Source: an uncultured Gemmatimonadota bacterium
Lineage (GTDB): Bacteria > Latescibacterota > UBA2968 > UBA8231
Assembly (NCBI GenBank): GCA_903893785.1
Contig: CAITNQ010000199.1
Coordinates: forward strand, 1 to 59,395
Length of the DNA: 59,395 bases
Direction of reading: 5' to 3'
Shown here: piece after piece, positions 1 through 8,620 of the stretch
Layout: each line of letters begins with the position of its first letter
How positions within the stretch are numbered: the first letter of the stretch is position 1
Translations under genes and position numbers: made by a program
The notes under the pieces: generated by a model
What the model saw: the letters and a program-made list of their open reading frames with translations, nothing else
Databases searched by the model: none
Told to the model about the DNA's origin: nothing

Positions 1-218
1 CCGGTAGCCCGGCCGCGCCGCTGGCGCCGCTCGGCCAACTGCACCAGCGTTCACGGGTCCCGTTGCCATGGCCTGGCCGACCCGCTGTGCGAGTGCGTGC
101 CCGGTAGCCGGCCGCGCCGCTGGCGCCGCTCGGCCAACTGCACCAGCGTTCACGGGTCCCGTTGCCATGGCCTGGCCGACCCGCCTGCGCGAGTGCGTGT
201 CCGGTCGCCGGCCGCGCC
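1..218. repeat. 100-bp direct tandem repeat, about 2.2 copies, at window edge
   Basis: Positions 1-100 and 101-200 are near-identical (copy 1 has one extra C early on, and they differ near the end), and a third copy begins at 201 and decays after about 18 bases. The unit begins CCGGTAGCCCGGCCGCGCC and contains TTCACGGGTCCCGTTGCCATGG. It lies just downstream of the mutL stop codon, and I see no gene in 1-262. The array may continue beyond the left edge. Confidence 0.85.
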
Positions 219-262
219 TCCGCCGCGGCGGCCGGTTCGGTCTGGCCTCCTCGTGTCGCCGG

Positions 263-2218
263 TCAACGTTGCTGCAGCAGGCGTGCAAGGTCCTCGACGC
301 TCAACCGGCGCGCCACCATCTTCCCGTCCGGAGCTCGCTGCCAGTCTGGGGCGCGCTGCAGCCGACTGAGTAGCATCGCCGCCTCGTCAGCGCGCAGCGG
401 TTGGGTGTTGGCGCCGCGCAGGCTGGCGGCGTAGGCGTGCGCCAACCGGACCTTGGAGTCAACAGCTGCCGGCAGATCCTGATGGTGATAGGTTTCGAGC
501 AGCCGCCGCAACAGGCTGGGCGCATCGGCACAAGCCTGCGGCGGCGCTGCCTCGACCAGAACGCTGCCGCTGCCGAATTCGCCGATCTCGAAACCCAGAT
601 CCCTCAGGCCGTCGGCCAACTCCGCCAGCGCCTGCCGTTCCAACGGCGACAGGTGCACGGCCTGCGGGAAGAGCAGTTGCTGCGCTGCTGCCCCCCCATG
701 CTGCAGGTGCGCTAACGCCTCGTCGTACACGATGCGCGTTCGCGCCGCCGGGATATCGATGAGCAGCAAACCGGCCGGTACTTCGACCAGCAGGAAATGG
801 TTGTGCAGTTGCCAAGTCGAGGCACCTGATCGTGGTCCGTCAGCCCACACCGGCGGCCCGGCGTCCGCTGCACCGGGGTGGACGCCGGGCGTCTCGGGGG
901 CATCGCCAGCGCTGATGCCTCCGTGGCCTTCACTGACGGCTTCCCCGTCCCTTCCCCCTCCCCCACCGTCAGCGACCATCGGTGGGGGAGATGGCGTGCC
1001 GTCGGGCGCCGTGCCCCAGAGCTGCGGTAGGCTCGCGACCTCGACCAGCTCGCTTGCGGGTCCCCATGGGCTGCGCTGGCCGGTTGCCTGGTCGGCGGTG
1101 TCGTCGCCGGGCGGCCCGGTAGCGCCGGCGGTCAACGCCAGACCGGCCCAGCCAGGGGCCACATGGGAGCGCCGTCCCTGCGGGTCACGGTCGTATCCCA
1201 CTGCCGGTGCCTCGGGGGCCGCCAGGGCGTCCCGCACCGCTCGCTCGACAGCCGCAGCAACGGTGGCTTCGTCGGCAAAGCGCACCTCGCGTTTGGCGGG
1301 GTGCACGTTGACGTCCACTTGCCCGGGGCCGGGCTCAACCCACACGATCATGCCTGGTCGCGCCCGTTGGGTGACCAGCGGGCCGTACCCGGCGACGGCA
1401 GCCTGGATCAGGCGGTGGGCCTGCACCGGCCGCCGCCGGATGATCACGAACTGGTGGTTGCGGGCCTGGAGCCCGGCCCCCCTGCCCTGCGCCAGCACTG
1501 CTACCTCGATCTGGTCGACGGCTACGGTGGCCTGGACCACGTCCTCGGGAAGGAGTCCGAGAAGTGCCATGGCGCGCTGCGCACGGTCTGCGGGAGGCAG
1601 GTCCAGGGCCGGTCTGCCATTGTGCGTCAGGCGGATACCGACCTCGGGGTATGCGGCGGCGAGTTGGGTCACGACCTGGGTAATGTGCCGGGTTTCGGTC
1701 TCGACCTGACGCAGGAAGTGGCGACGCGCGGGAGTGTTGAAGAAAAGGCCGCGGACGGTGACGGTGGTCCCCGGTGCCCGCCCTACCGACTCCAGGTGAC
1801 GCCGGATGCCCCCTTCGACGGCGAGCGAACGCCCCTCTTCCAGACCGCGGCTGCGCGTCTCGATGGTCAGACGTGACACCGCGGCGATGCTGGCGAGTGC
1901 CTCACCGCGGAAACCCAGCGTGCGGATGTCGGCCAGATCGGACGCGTTCAGCATCTTGCTCGTCGCATGGGGTACGATCGCGAGTTCCAGATCCGCCGGC
2001 TGCATGCCCCAACCATCGTCGGCGACGCGCATCAGGTCGCGACCGCCATCCGTGCAGTCGATCACCACCCGCCGGGCACCGGCATCCATGGCGTTTTCGA
2101 CCAGCTCCTTGACGACCGAGGCCGGGCGTTCGATCACCTCGCCCGCAGCGATTTTGTTGACCACGGCCTCGGGGAGCACCCTGATGGGCGGGCCTGCCAG
2201 GATGTCGGTGGTGTTCAT
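263..2218 (-). CDS. mutL: DNA mismatch repair protein MutL (endonuclease motifs lost)
   Basis: This is the GHKL ATPase that couples MutS mismatch recognition to strand removal. It is 651 aa from the chosen ATG at 2218, which has a GAGGAACC Shine-Dalgarno; the open frame extends 70 codons further but that part is Arg/Pro-rich and unlike MutL. The N-terminal half is canonical: KELVENAMDAGA, DDGWGM, ATSK and LGFRGEALASI. The middle is a long Gly/Pro/Asp-rich linker. The C-terminal dimerisation domain is recognisable, but the metal site of endonuclease-type MutL is gone: DQHAxxE reads DIPAAR (about residue 488), and the late Cys/His motif CPHGRP reads APDGKM (about 629). Family knowledge says such proteins need another nickase or act structurally. 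It starts 26 bases after the upstream FtsH-ectodomain gene, so they are probably co-transcribed. Confidence 0.93.
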   Translation of the reverse strand: MNTTDILAGPPIRVLPEAVVNKIAAGEVIERPASVVKELVENAMDAGARRVVIDCTDGGRDLMRVADDGWGMQPADLELAIVPHATSKMLNASDLADIRTLGFRGEALASIAAVSRLTIETRSRGLEEGRSLAVEGGIRRHLESVGRAPGTTVTVRGLFFNTPARRHFLRQVETETRHITQVVTQLAAAYPEVGIRLTHNGRPALDLPPADRAQRAMALLGLLPEDVVQATVAVDQIEVAVLAQGRGAGLQARNHQFVIIRRRPVQAHRLIQAAVAGYGPLVTQRARPGMIVWVEPGPGQVDVNVHPAKREVRFADEATVAAAVERAVRDALAAPEAPAVGYDRDPQGRRSHVAPGWAGLALTAGATGPPGDDTADQATGQRSPWGPASELVEVASLPQLWGTAPDGTPSPPPMVADGGGGGRDGEAVSEGHGGISAGDAPETPGVHPGAADAGPPVWADGPRSGASTWQLHNHFLLVEVPAGLLLIDIPAARTRIVYDEALAHLQHGGAAAQQLLFPQAVHLSPLERQALAELADGLRDLGFEIGEFGSGSVLVEAAPPQACADAPSLLRRLLETYHHQDLPAAVDSKVRLAHAYAASLRGANTQPLRADEAAMLLSRLQRAPDWQRAPDGKMVARRLSVEDLARLLQQR

Positions 2219-2244
2219 GGTTCCTCGGCCGGGACGGGGTGCGG

Positions 2245-2811
2245 CTAGAGCTCGGCTGCCAGCTCGTCGGCGCGCCGACGGAACTCGTCGGGCGCGATGG
2301 AACCTTCCTGGAACTGCTTCTCCAAGGCAGCCATCCGGCGTCGGGGACTGCCCGGCCCGTGGCGGTCCTGCCTTACCTGGTCCCACAGGTACCAAGCCCC
2401 CACAGCGAGGAAGCCGCCGATCAGCCACAGCCCTGGACCTGGCTGACCCGTGCCGGCTTCGGCGGGGCCGACGACGACCTCGATGCCGGCCTGGCGCCAG
2501 TGCTCCCGCTCGGCTTCGCTGATGCTCGCCGCGGTGCGCTCCAGGACCACCTGTTCAGCCCGCGGTGCCGGGTGGTCGGGTGCGTGGGCAAGCTCAACAA
2601 CGACGCGCTCCCCGCTGATCACCACGCGTGACACCTCGCCCCGCGTCAGGAGCTGCCTGAACTCACCTTCGGACACCGGGGTAACGCCGTCGCCGAGCAG
2701 GTTGAGGACCAGAATGAGGGCCAGGAGTGCCGCGCCGAGGACCCATCCAGCACGTAATGCAGAAGGTGAGGTTGTTGGTGTAACATCATCTTTAACAGTT
2801 TGTTCAGTCAT
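2245..2811 (-). CDS. Membrane protein with orphan FtsH-type periplasmic domain and SHOCT-like tail
   Basis: 188 aa. Residues about 21-42 form a transmembrane segment, followed by a segment resembling the FtsH extracellular domain (VTPVSEGEFRQLLTRGEVSR compares with [19 protein letters not shown] in the FtsH of this same window). A second membrane segment follows at about 128-145. The C-terminus has a short SHOCT-like helix pair (LEKQFQEGSIAPDEFRRRADEL). No AAA or protease domain follows, so it has FtsH membrane topology without the motor. It lies directly upstream of mutL. It could modulate the FtsH hexamer or be an unrelated regulator; the role is unknown. Confidence 0.7.
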   Translation of the reverse strand: MTEQTVKDDVTPTTSPSALRAGWVLGAALLALILVLNLLGDGVTPVSEGEFRQLLTRGEVSRVVISGERVVVELAHAPDHPAPRAEQVVLERTAASISEAEREHWRQAGIEVVVGPAEAGTGQPGPGLWLIGGFLAVGAWYLWDQVRQDRHGPGSPRRRMAALEKQFQEGSIAPDEFRRRADELAAEL

Positions 2812-2833
2812 TGTCTCATCACCCGGTCATGGG

Positions 2834-2857
2834 ACGGTGCGCAGCGGGCGCACCCGT
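2834..2857 (-). terminator. GC hairpin between two minus-strand genes
   Basis: A perfect 7-bp stem GGTGCGC/GCGCACC (2836-2842 with 2848-2854, 5-nt loop) is extended by two pairs around a bulged C. It lies in the 54-bp gap between the stop at 2866 and the start at 2811. There is no T-tract on either side, so it could be a weak terminator or an mRNA-end stabiliser. Confidence 0.35.
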
Positions 2858-2865
2858 CTGTCATA

Positions 2866-3783
2866 TCAGCCGGCGTGCGGGCGCGCCTGCTGGCGCGGGA
2901 TCTCCCGGTCGCTGCGGGCGCTCTGCTGCGCCCACGCCCACAGATGTAGTGCCGAGGCGCAGTCGTGACCCCACGGCCGTGGCGGCGGATCGCGCTGGGC
3001 CAACAGCGAAACGAAATGCCCGCAGGCTGCGGCCAGCTCGGGGCCGTCATCGGCGGGTAGGGCGTCATCCACGATGCGGGTGCCGCACCGCCCGTGCAGT
3101 TGCAGACGCACGACGGCCTCCTCGCCCAGGGCACCCAAATGCAGCCACGCCTCGGTGCCGTCGCGGCAGCGGGCGGCCAGCAGCGCCCAGTCCTCGTTGG
3201 GGCCTTCCCGCAGCAGTGAGCGTGAACGCGCCCACAGCGAATCCAGCGGTCCAAGGGCCGGTTCGAGCAGGCCCAGATAGTCCAGGCCTGGGCGGGCGAG
3301 CACGCCCGGGCCGCGCGAAGTAGCCCAGGAACGGGGTATTGTCACCGACAGCTCGATGGCGACGACGCGGTCGTCACCTGCAGCCACTCCGAGCAGCGCC
3401 TCCCCTGCCGGGCTGAAGGCGGCCCGCGACAGACAATGGAGGTGACCTGTTGACGCCCCGAGGCGAACGGCGGTGGCCGCCGGTCCGGCGGCACCCGGGG
3501 GCAGAGCGTCGACCAGGACCGGCAGGTCCGCCGCCAGGGCCAAGGCCGCCCAATACAGGCAACGGTCCGAGTCTCGGCCGGTTACCGCCACTCCGGCAGT
3601 GGCCGGTGCTCTGAGGGCCTTCGCTATGGGCCCGTCAGGGCTCTCCAGGTCCGCGCCGTGGGCTGGCATGGCAGCCACTTCCAGACCAGCACCGGCTGCG
3701 GCCCGGGCCAGGTGCTGTCGGCAATGGCTCGGCGTTTCATCACCGAGGATCAGCAGCTGGGATCCACTTGGGGAGCGGTTCAT
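2866..3783 (-). CDS. Uncharacterised protein with degenerate Gfo/Idh/MocA-like N-terminus
   Basis: 305 aa from ATG 3783, preceded by AAGGGG; an earlier in-frame start at 3864 would overlap the preceding gene's end. The N-terminal part looks Rossmann-like: a beta strand (LLILGDETPSHCRQHLA), then a segment resembling the 'vaIaTP...H...alaAL..GkpVlvEKP' region of Gfo/Idh/MocA oxidoreductases, here GVAVTGRDSDRCLYWAALAL followed by LPVLVDALPP. The usual glycine-rich GxGxxG and the EKP lysine are absent, so an active dehydrogenase is unlikely. The C-terminal half has beta-strand character. Assignment to the family is tentative. Confidence 0.5.
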   Translation of the reverse strand: MNRSPSGSQLLILGDETPSHCRQHLARAAAGAGLEVAAMPAHGADLESPDGPIAKALRAPATAGVAVTGRDSDRCLYWAALALAADLPVLVDALPPGAAGPAATAVRLGASTGHLHCLSRAAFSPAGEALLGVAAGDDRVVAIELSVTIPRSWATSRGPGVLARPGLDYLGLLEPALGPLDSLWARSRSLLREGPNEDWALLAARCRDGTEAWLHLGALGEEAVVRLQLHGRCGTRIVDDALPADDGPELAAACGHFVSLLAQRDPPPRPWGHDCASALHLWAWAQQSARSDREIPRQQARPHAG

Positions 3784-3835
3784 TGCCCCTTGCTCCACCA
3801 GGCTCGGGGCGTGGGGTCCGGCGCCCGGCGAGGGT

Positions 3836-4900
3836 TCACCGATTGTCCCAACGCTGCAGCACATCCTCGCGGATCTCGCCGCGCAGCAGGGGTATCAGCC
3901 GGTCCTGGGCGGTTTGCCGCAGGGTTGAGTCACGTCGGTCTTCGGCCAGCGCCATTAACAGGCCGCGGTCCGCATGTGGGTGCCGTGCCACGGCGCAGGC
4001 CACGGCTAGCGTGCTGTCGGCCGCCAACTGGCGCAGCACGCTTAGGGGCGTCGCCGGATGGCGAGCTACGGCCTCGCGCACGTCGGGCGAGGCGTCGCGC
4101 GCCATCTGCACCAGGGCCGGCATTGGGGTGTTGGCGTTGCCGGCCGCCGCCAGTCGTACCTCCACCTCGTCGGATTGGCTGGCGGCCCGCAGCAGATCGG
4201 GCGGCACATCGGGATGCCGGAGGGCCTGGGCCTGGATCGCGGCGACGGAATCCTGCGCCAGCCGGGCCAGCGCGGCGGTGGATGCCTGCGGGTTCTCGGC
4301 CAGCTTCATGCGAACCAAAGGGTCCACATCGTGGGCCAAGGCCTCATACGTGGCCGTCGTCAGCTTCGCGTTGGCCGCCAGGGCTAAACGAACAATGGCC
4401 TGCGGATCGGCCGCAAGGTGCACGGCGATGGTTTCTGCGGCCTGCTGATCCGTTGGCGGCGCCATGGGATCCAGCTCCAGTGACATGGCGACGCCGGCGC
4501 GTACCAGGGCCACGGGGTCGGCGGCCAGGTCGGCGCGGGTGAGCAGGCTCGTGTAGCGATTGGCGGCGACGTAGAACCGCACCCCGCTGTCTTCATCCAG
4601 GGCCAGACGCGCCAACTCGTCCGGGTGGGTGGTCTCGCGCGCCCGCAGCTTTTGTTTGGCGTCCACGTCGCGCTCAGTCTCGAGCAGCTTCAGTAATCCC
4701 CACCGGTCCAGTTTCTCCAGCGCTTCCCGCAGATACGACTCGCCGTGCGTCGGGTCGTCCTCGACGACGATCTCCTCTTCGCCAGGCGGCGGCACCACGG
4801 GCACTTTCGCGGGTTCGGCTCCGCTGGCCGCGCCGTGGAAACCGATGGCGGCCGCCAGGACGAACCAGGCAAGAACCCGGTGACCTCGGTCCCCTGTCAT
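3836..4900 (-). CDS. Exported LRV/HEAT-type alpha-repeat protein
   Basis: 354 aa from ATG 4900, chosen because GGAGGGGAG sits 4 bases upstream. Residues about 8-28 form a Sec signal peptide (VLAWFVLAAAIGFHGAASGA). From about residue 80 to the end the protein is built of roughly 24-residue helical repeats with the pattern 'LARLA.D....VR..VA.HP..P...L..LA.D', as in leucine-rich-repeat-variant or HEAT-like proteins. It is probably periplasmic and mediates protein-protein contacts. It is followed downstream by the oxidoreductase-like gene after 52 bases and preceded by hprK. Confidence 0.65.
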   Translation of the reverse strand: MTGDRGHRVLAWFVLAAAIGFHGAASGAEPAKVPVVPPPGEEEIVVEDDPTHGESYLREALEKLDRWGLLKLLETERDVDAKQKLRARETTHPDELARLALDEDSGVRFYVAANRYTSLLTRADLAADPVALVRAGVAMSLELDPMAPPTDQQAAETIAVHLAADPQAIVRLALAANAKLTTATYEALAHDVDPLVRMKLAENPQASTAALARLAQDSVAAIQAQALRHPDVPPDLLRAASQSDEVEVRLAAAGNANTPMPALVQMARDASPDVREAVARHPATPLSVLRQLAADSTLAVACAVARHPHADRGLLMALAEDRRDSTLRQTAQDRLIPLLRGEIREDVLQRWDNR

Positions 4901-5004
4901 CGTCTCCCCTCCATCGCCGACCATCGGCGACCGCCCGGGTCGGCGCCCGGCTCAACGGCGGCGGCTCGGGCGGTCCTCGACGGGGTCGCCGCAGGTCCCC
5001 GCGC

Positions 5005-5946
5005 TCAGGTACCCTTGGGCTGGTTCATCTGCCGCAGCAGGCGTTCGTTGAACTCCTTGGCGGGGTGGTACCCCTCCAGCCGCAGCAGGTGGTTGAGCGC
5101 GATGGCTTCGACGATGACCGGGATGTACTTCCCGGGGTACAGAGGCACGGTCACCTCGGGCAGCTCCACACCCAAGATCGTGCGGATATTGTCGTCGAGA
5201 CCGACGCGCTCGTAGTTCATGCCCTCGCGCCAATCCACCAGGTTCACGACCACTTCGACGCGCTTCTGCTGCCGCGTGCCCCGCACGCCAAACGAACGCT
5301 TGACGTTGACAATCCCGATGCCGCGGATCTCCATGTGGTCCTGCAGCAGCGGCGGACTGCAGCCGACCAGTATGCCCTGCATCTTGCGGGTAATGATGAC
5401 GGAATCGTCGGCGACCAAGCGGTGGCCCCGCTCCACCAGGTCCAGGCCGACCTCGCTCTTGCCGATGGCGCTGCGGCCGGTGAACAGCAGGCCGATACCG
5501 TGGACATCGACCAGCGTGCCGTGGACATGCATCTGGGGCGCGAACACATCGTCAAGGTAGAAATGCAGCAGATGGTTGAACTTGGCCGTTCCGAACTCGG
5601 ACCGCAGCAGGGGCACGCCGTGCTCGTCGGCCAGCTCGCGCATCTCCCCCACCAGCCGTCCGCGGCCCGTGATGACGACGCAGGGGACGTCAAACTGGTA
5701 GACGATTTCCAGCGCCTGACGCCGCGTCTCGTGGGGCAGGCTGCGCAGGTACTCGGTTTCGGTGTTGCCCAGAATCTGGATCTGGTCAATGGTGAACAGG
5801 TCGACAAAACCGGTCAGCGCCAAGCCGGGCCGGTTGGTGTCGCTGTTGTCAATGGTGCGGTCCAGACCCGCCTCGCCGGCAATGATCTTGAGCCCGAGCT
5901 GCCGACCGTACCTCTCGAGCAGGTGCTTCATCGATATCTCGCGCAC
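5005..5946 (-). CDS. hprK: HPr kinase/phosphorylase
   Basis: 313 aa, close to full length for the family. HprK phosphorylates and dephosphorylates HPr on a serine, linking PTS proteins to carbon status; in Gram-negatives it usually works with a PTS that has regulatory rather than sugar-transport roles. The Walker A is GRSAIGKSE (about residue 157), followed by VERGHRLVADD, the family signature. A conserved N-terminal domain precedes it. GTG at 5946 has GAGGG five bases upstream; the internal ATG at 5931 has a poorer site. It lies 36 bases after rsgA. No HPr or EI gene is in the window. Confidence 0.93.
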   Translation of the reverse strand: MREISMKHLLERYGRQLGLKIIAGEAGLDRTIDNSDTNRPGLALTGFVDLFTIDQIQILGNTETEYLRSLPHETRRQALEIVYQFDVPCVVITGRGRLVGEMRELADEHGVPLLRSEFGTAKFNHLLHFYLDDVFAPQMHVHGTLVDVHGIGLLFTGRSAIGKSEVGLDLVERGHRLVADDSVIITRKMQGILVGCSPPLLQDHMEIRGIGIVNVKRSFGVRGTRQQKRVEVVVNLVDWREGMNYERVGLDDNIRTILGVELPEVTVPLYPGKYIPVIVEAIALNHLLRLEGYHPAKEFNERLLRQMNQPKGT

Positions 5947-5982
5947 GGTCCCTCGCTACTCCTGCGCGCCCGGGGCGCCGCC

Positions 5983-6906
5983 TTACAGACTCTGGTGGAT
6001 TCTGGCGTAGCCTTCGTGACGCACCTGGCTGATCATCCCGGCGTCCACGGCCGCGATGATGGCGCAACCGGGCTCACCCACGTGCGTACAGTCGCGGAAC
6101 CGGCACTGCCCGGCAAGGTCGGCCATCTCGACGAAGTACCCCACAAGTTCCTCGGCGCTGACATCCCACAGGCGCAGTTCTTTGATGCCCGGTGTGTCGA
6201 TGATGTTTCCCCCGCCGGCGAGGGCATACAGCTGGACGCCGGCCGTGGTGTGGCGGCCGCGTTGGTGCAGGCGCATCAACTCCTGGGTCCGCACCTGCAG
6301 GCCCGGCTCGAGCCGGTTGAGCAGCGACGACTTGCCGACGCCGGACTGCCCCACCAGGACCGAGTCGCGGCCGGTCAGGCGCGCCTGCAGTGCCTCCATG
6401 CCTTGGCCGGTCTGCGCGCTGACCACGCAAACCGGGTACCCAAGGCTCTGGTACACCGCCGCCACCACGTCTGTGTCGGCCGTCGCCACGAGGTCGGCTT
6501 TGTTCAGGCACACGAGGGGCTGCAGCCCCCCCCGCTCCGCCATCACCAGGGCCCGATCGATGAAGCCAGGGCGCAGGACCGGCTGTACCAGAGCCGCGAC
6601 CACGATCAGTTGGTCGACGTTGGCGGCGACGATCTGCTGATAGGGACGAAACCCGGTTGCGGCCCGGGCGAACTGCGACCGGCGCGGCAAGACGCGCTCG
6701 ATCACCCCCGCGCCCGCGCCGATGGGCTCGACTTCGACCCAGTCGCCAACTACCACCGGGGACTGGGCCACGCGCCGGGCCGCCTTCAGTCGCCCGCGGA
6801 CCTCGCACAGCCAGAGGCCGGCGTCGGTCCGCACCAGCTGCTGCAAGCCCGCCGCGCGGATGACGCGCGCCGTAACCCGTGTCGCTGCTGTGGGGTTTTC
6901 GTTCAC
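5983..6906 (-). CDS. rsgA: Ribosome small-subunit-dependent GTPase A
   Basis: 307 aa. RsgA is a circularly permuted GTPase that checks late 30S maturation. Order seen: OB fold (VVVGDWVEVEPI), then G4 LNKADLV, G5, G1 GQSGVGKSSLLN, G2 HTT, G3 DTPGIKEL, and the C-terminal Cys/His zinc knuckle C-x4-C-x6-G-x-C with FRDCTHVGEPGC. The start is GTG 6906, whose bases overlap the stop of the phosphoesterase gene (GTGA), with GGGAG upstream. The long in-frame extension to 7224 is antisense-like junk overlapping the upstream gene. Confidence 0.94.
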   Translation of the reverse strand: MNENPTAATRVTARVIRAAGLQQLVRTDAGLWLCEVRGRLKAARRVAQSPVVVGDWVEVEPIGAGAGVIERVLPRRSQFARAATGFRPYQQIVAANVDQLIVVAALVQPVLRPGFIDRALVMAERGGLQPLVCLNKADLVATADTDVVAAVYQSLGYPVCVVSAQTGQGMEALQARLTGRDSVLVGQSGVGKSSLLNRLEPGLQVRTQELMRLHQRGRHTTAGVQLYALAGGGNIIDTPGIKELRLWDVSAEELVGYFVEMADLAGQCRFRDCTHVGEPGCAIIAAVDAGMISQVRHEGYARIHQSL

Positions 6907-7625
6907 TCTCCCTGAGCCAGTCGATCGGCCAGGTAAGGGGGCCAGCTGGCCTGGCGGATCTTCTCCTGGGCTTTGGCCACCGCATACTCGACGCGGTGCA
7001 GTTCGACGAAGCGCCGGTCTACATCCCACACGGCGAAGGCCGCTCGCCAGTCGCCGTCGCGCGGTTGCCCGACACTCCCCGGGTTGATCAGGTACTTGTG
7101 GGGACCGATGGCGACCGTGGATGACGTGAGCGGCACGACCCGGGAGCGCATCTGGCAGTAAATAGCCGAGTGGTGAGTGTGGCCGTAGAAGCCCACCTGC
7201 CAGTCGACCCGTTCCATGCACCAAGTCACCCGGTCGTGGAGCAGCAGGCTGTCCCAGGCTTCGGGGCGGATGGGGTTCGCGTGCGCGAACACGGCCCCAT
7301 GCTCCACGCGGCGGTACGCCGCCGCGCCCAGGTACGTGCTGGCTTCAGGGGTCATCAGTTCGCGGGTGCGCAGGAGCGTCTCCCGCGCCAGCGGATTGAA
7401 ACAGCGAACCTGCGTCGGGTCAAGTACGGCCTGGTCGTGGTTGCCCATGATGCTCAGGGCATCCACCTCCTGCAGCCGGTACACACACCCCACCGGGTCA
7501 GCGCCATAGCCCACGACATCGCCCAGGCATACCACCCGGTCGATGCGCTGCCGGTCAGCGGCAATCAACGCGGCTTCGAGCGCTTCCAGATTGCCGTGAA
7601 TGTCGGCGAGAACGGCGAGCCGCAT
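6903..7625 (-). CDS. Metallophosphoesterase (YfcE/MJ0936-like)
   Basis: 240 aa calcineurin-like phosphoesterase. All metal-ligand blocks are visible: LADIHGN at the N-terminus, GDVVGYG, GNHD, and GHTH near residue 170. This subfamily hydrolyses phosphodiesters or phosphomonoesters; the substrate here is unknown. It overlaps rsgA by four bases (GTGA junction), so the two are translationally coupled, and it follows prs with a 26-base gap. Confidence 0.85.
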   Translation of the reverse strand: MRLAVLADIHGNLEALEAALIAADRQRIDRVVCLGDVVGYGADPVGCVYRLQEVDALSIMGNHDQAVLDPTQVRCFNPLARETLLRTRELMTPEASTYLGAAAYRRVEHGAVFAHANPIRPEAWDSLLLHDRVTWCMERVDWQVGFYGHTHHSAIYCQMRSRVVPLTSSTVAIGPHKYLINPGSVGQPRDGDWRAAFAVWDVDRRFVELHRVEYAVAKAQEKIRQASWPPYLADRLAQGE

Positions 7626-7651
7626 GGGGCGCTACCGAGCCAGGGCCAGGA

Positions 7652-8590
7652 TCAATGGAACAGCGCGCTGATGGACGTTTCGTCGTGGATAGCGCGAATG
7701 GCGTCGGCGAACAGGGGCGCCACCGAGCACACCTTGATCTTGGGCTGCTGCTTGTCCGCTGCCAACGGGATGGTGTCCGTGATTGCCACCGCTTCCAGTT
7801 CGGATTCTGCCAGGCGTCGGGCGGTCTCCCCTGCCAGGCTGCCGTGGACGCAGCCGGCGTACACCTTGGCGGCGCCGCGGGCCCGGACCGCCGCCACCCC
7901 TTCGAGAATCGCGGTGCCGGTGATCACCTCGTCGTCCAGGAAAATCACGTGGCGCCCTTCGACGTCACCGATGACGCCGTGGGCCACCAGGCGGCCGTGG
8001 GCGCCCCGGCGCTTATCGACGACCACCAACGGCAGGCCGAGTCGCTTGGCGTACGATTCCGTGACCTTGGCGCGCGAGATCTCCGGCGCGGCCGCCACGA
8101 CGCCATCGCGGCCCAACGCCTCGAAGTGGCTGCAGATCGTGGGTACGCCGCTCAACTGATCGATGGGAACGCGCGAGAATCCCATGATCTGCGGACTATG
8201 CAGCGACATGGTCAGGATGCGATCCGCGCCTGCGGCCTTCAGCAGGTCAGCCATCAGCCGACCGGCTACCGAGATGCGCGGCTCATCTTTGCTGTCCGCC
8301 AGTGCGTAAGGGTAGTAGGGCAGCACGGCAGTGATGCGGCGAGCCGAAGCGTATTTCAGGGCGTCGATGGCAATAAGCATCTCCATGAGATGCTCCGACA
8401 CGGGCGGGCACGATGTCTGAATGAAGAAGACGTCATCGCCCCGGACATTCTCGCAGATCTTGACCTTGATGTTCTCGTTGCTGAAGCGGACGAACTCGAC
8501 GGCACCCGGATGGACACCGAGGGCGTCGCAGATCCCCGCGGCCAGAGCCGGGTTACTCGTGCCCGCGAAGACCCTGAGCGTATCACTCAT
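7652..8590 (-). CDS. prs: Ribose-phosphate pyrophosphokinase, copy 1 (variant PRPP loop)
   Basis: 312 aa, normal length. It makes PRPP from ribose 5-phosphate and ATP. Recognisable: VLPYYPYALADSKDEPRIS, GADRILTMSLHSPQI, VVVDKRR and GDVEGRHVIFLDDEVITGTA. The usual PRPP-binding loop VDDMIDTGGT reads LDDEVITGTA, so the third acidic residue is replaced. The paralogue at 10458-11402 has the same change, and the two share long stretches of similarity. This favours a distinct functional subfamily rather than decay. Its 5' neighbour is the TPR protein. Confidence 0.9.
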   Translation of the reverse strand: MSDTLRVFAGTSNPALAAGICDALGVHPGAVEFVRFSNENIKVKICENVRGDDVFFIQTSCPPVSEHLMEMLIAIDALKYASARRITAVLPYYPYALADSKDEPRISVAGRLMADLLKAAGADRILTMSLHSPQIMGFSRVPIDQLSGVPTICSHFEALGRDGVVAAAPEISRAKVTESYAKRLGLPLVVVDKRRGAHGRLVAHGVIGDVEGRHVIFLDDEVITGTAILEGVAAVRARGAAKVYAGCVHGSLAGETARRLAESELEAVAITDTIPLAADKQQPKIKVCSVAPLFADAIRAIHDETSISALFH

Positions 8591-8620
8591 GGCGATGGTC
8601 CCCTGGCGCGCCGGTGCAGA

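Noticed and set aside
2219..2428. 70-codon N-terminal extension of mutL
   Set aside because: Arg/Pro-rich, overlaps the upstream gene, and the standard MutL start with a good ribosome site lies at 2218.
5065..6915. Plus-strand 616-aa open frame
   Set aside because: It runs antisense to hprK and rsgA, both with complete motifs; high GC keeps the opposite strand free of stops.
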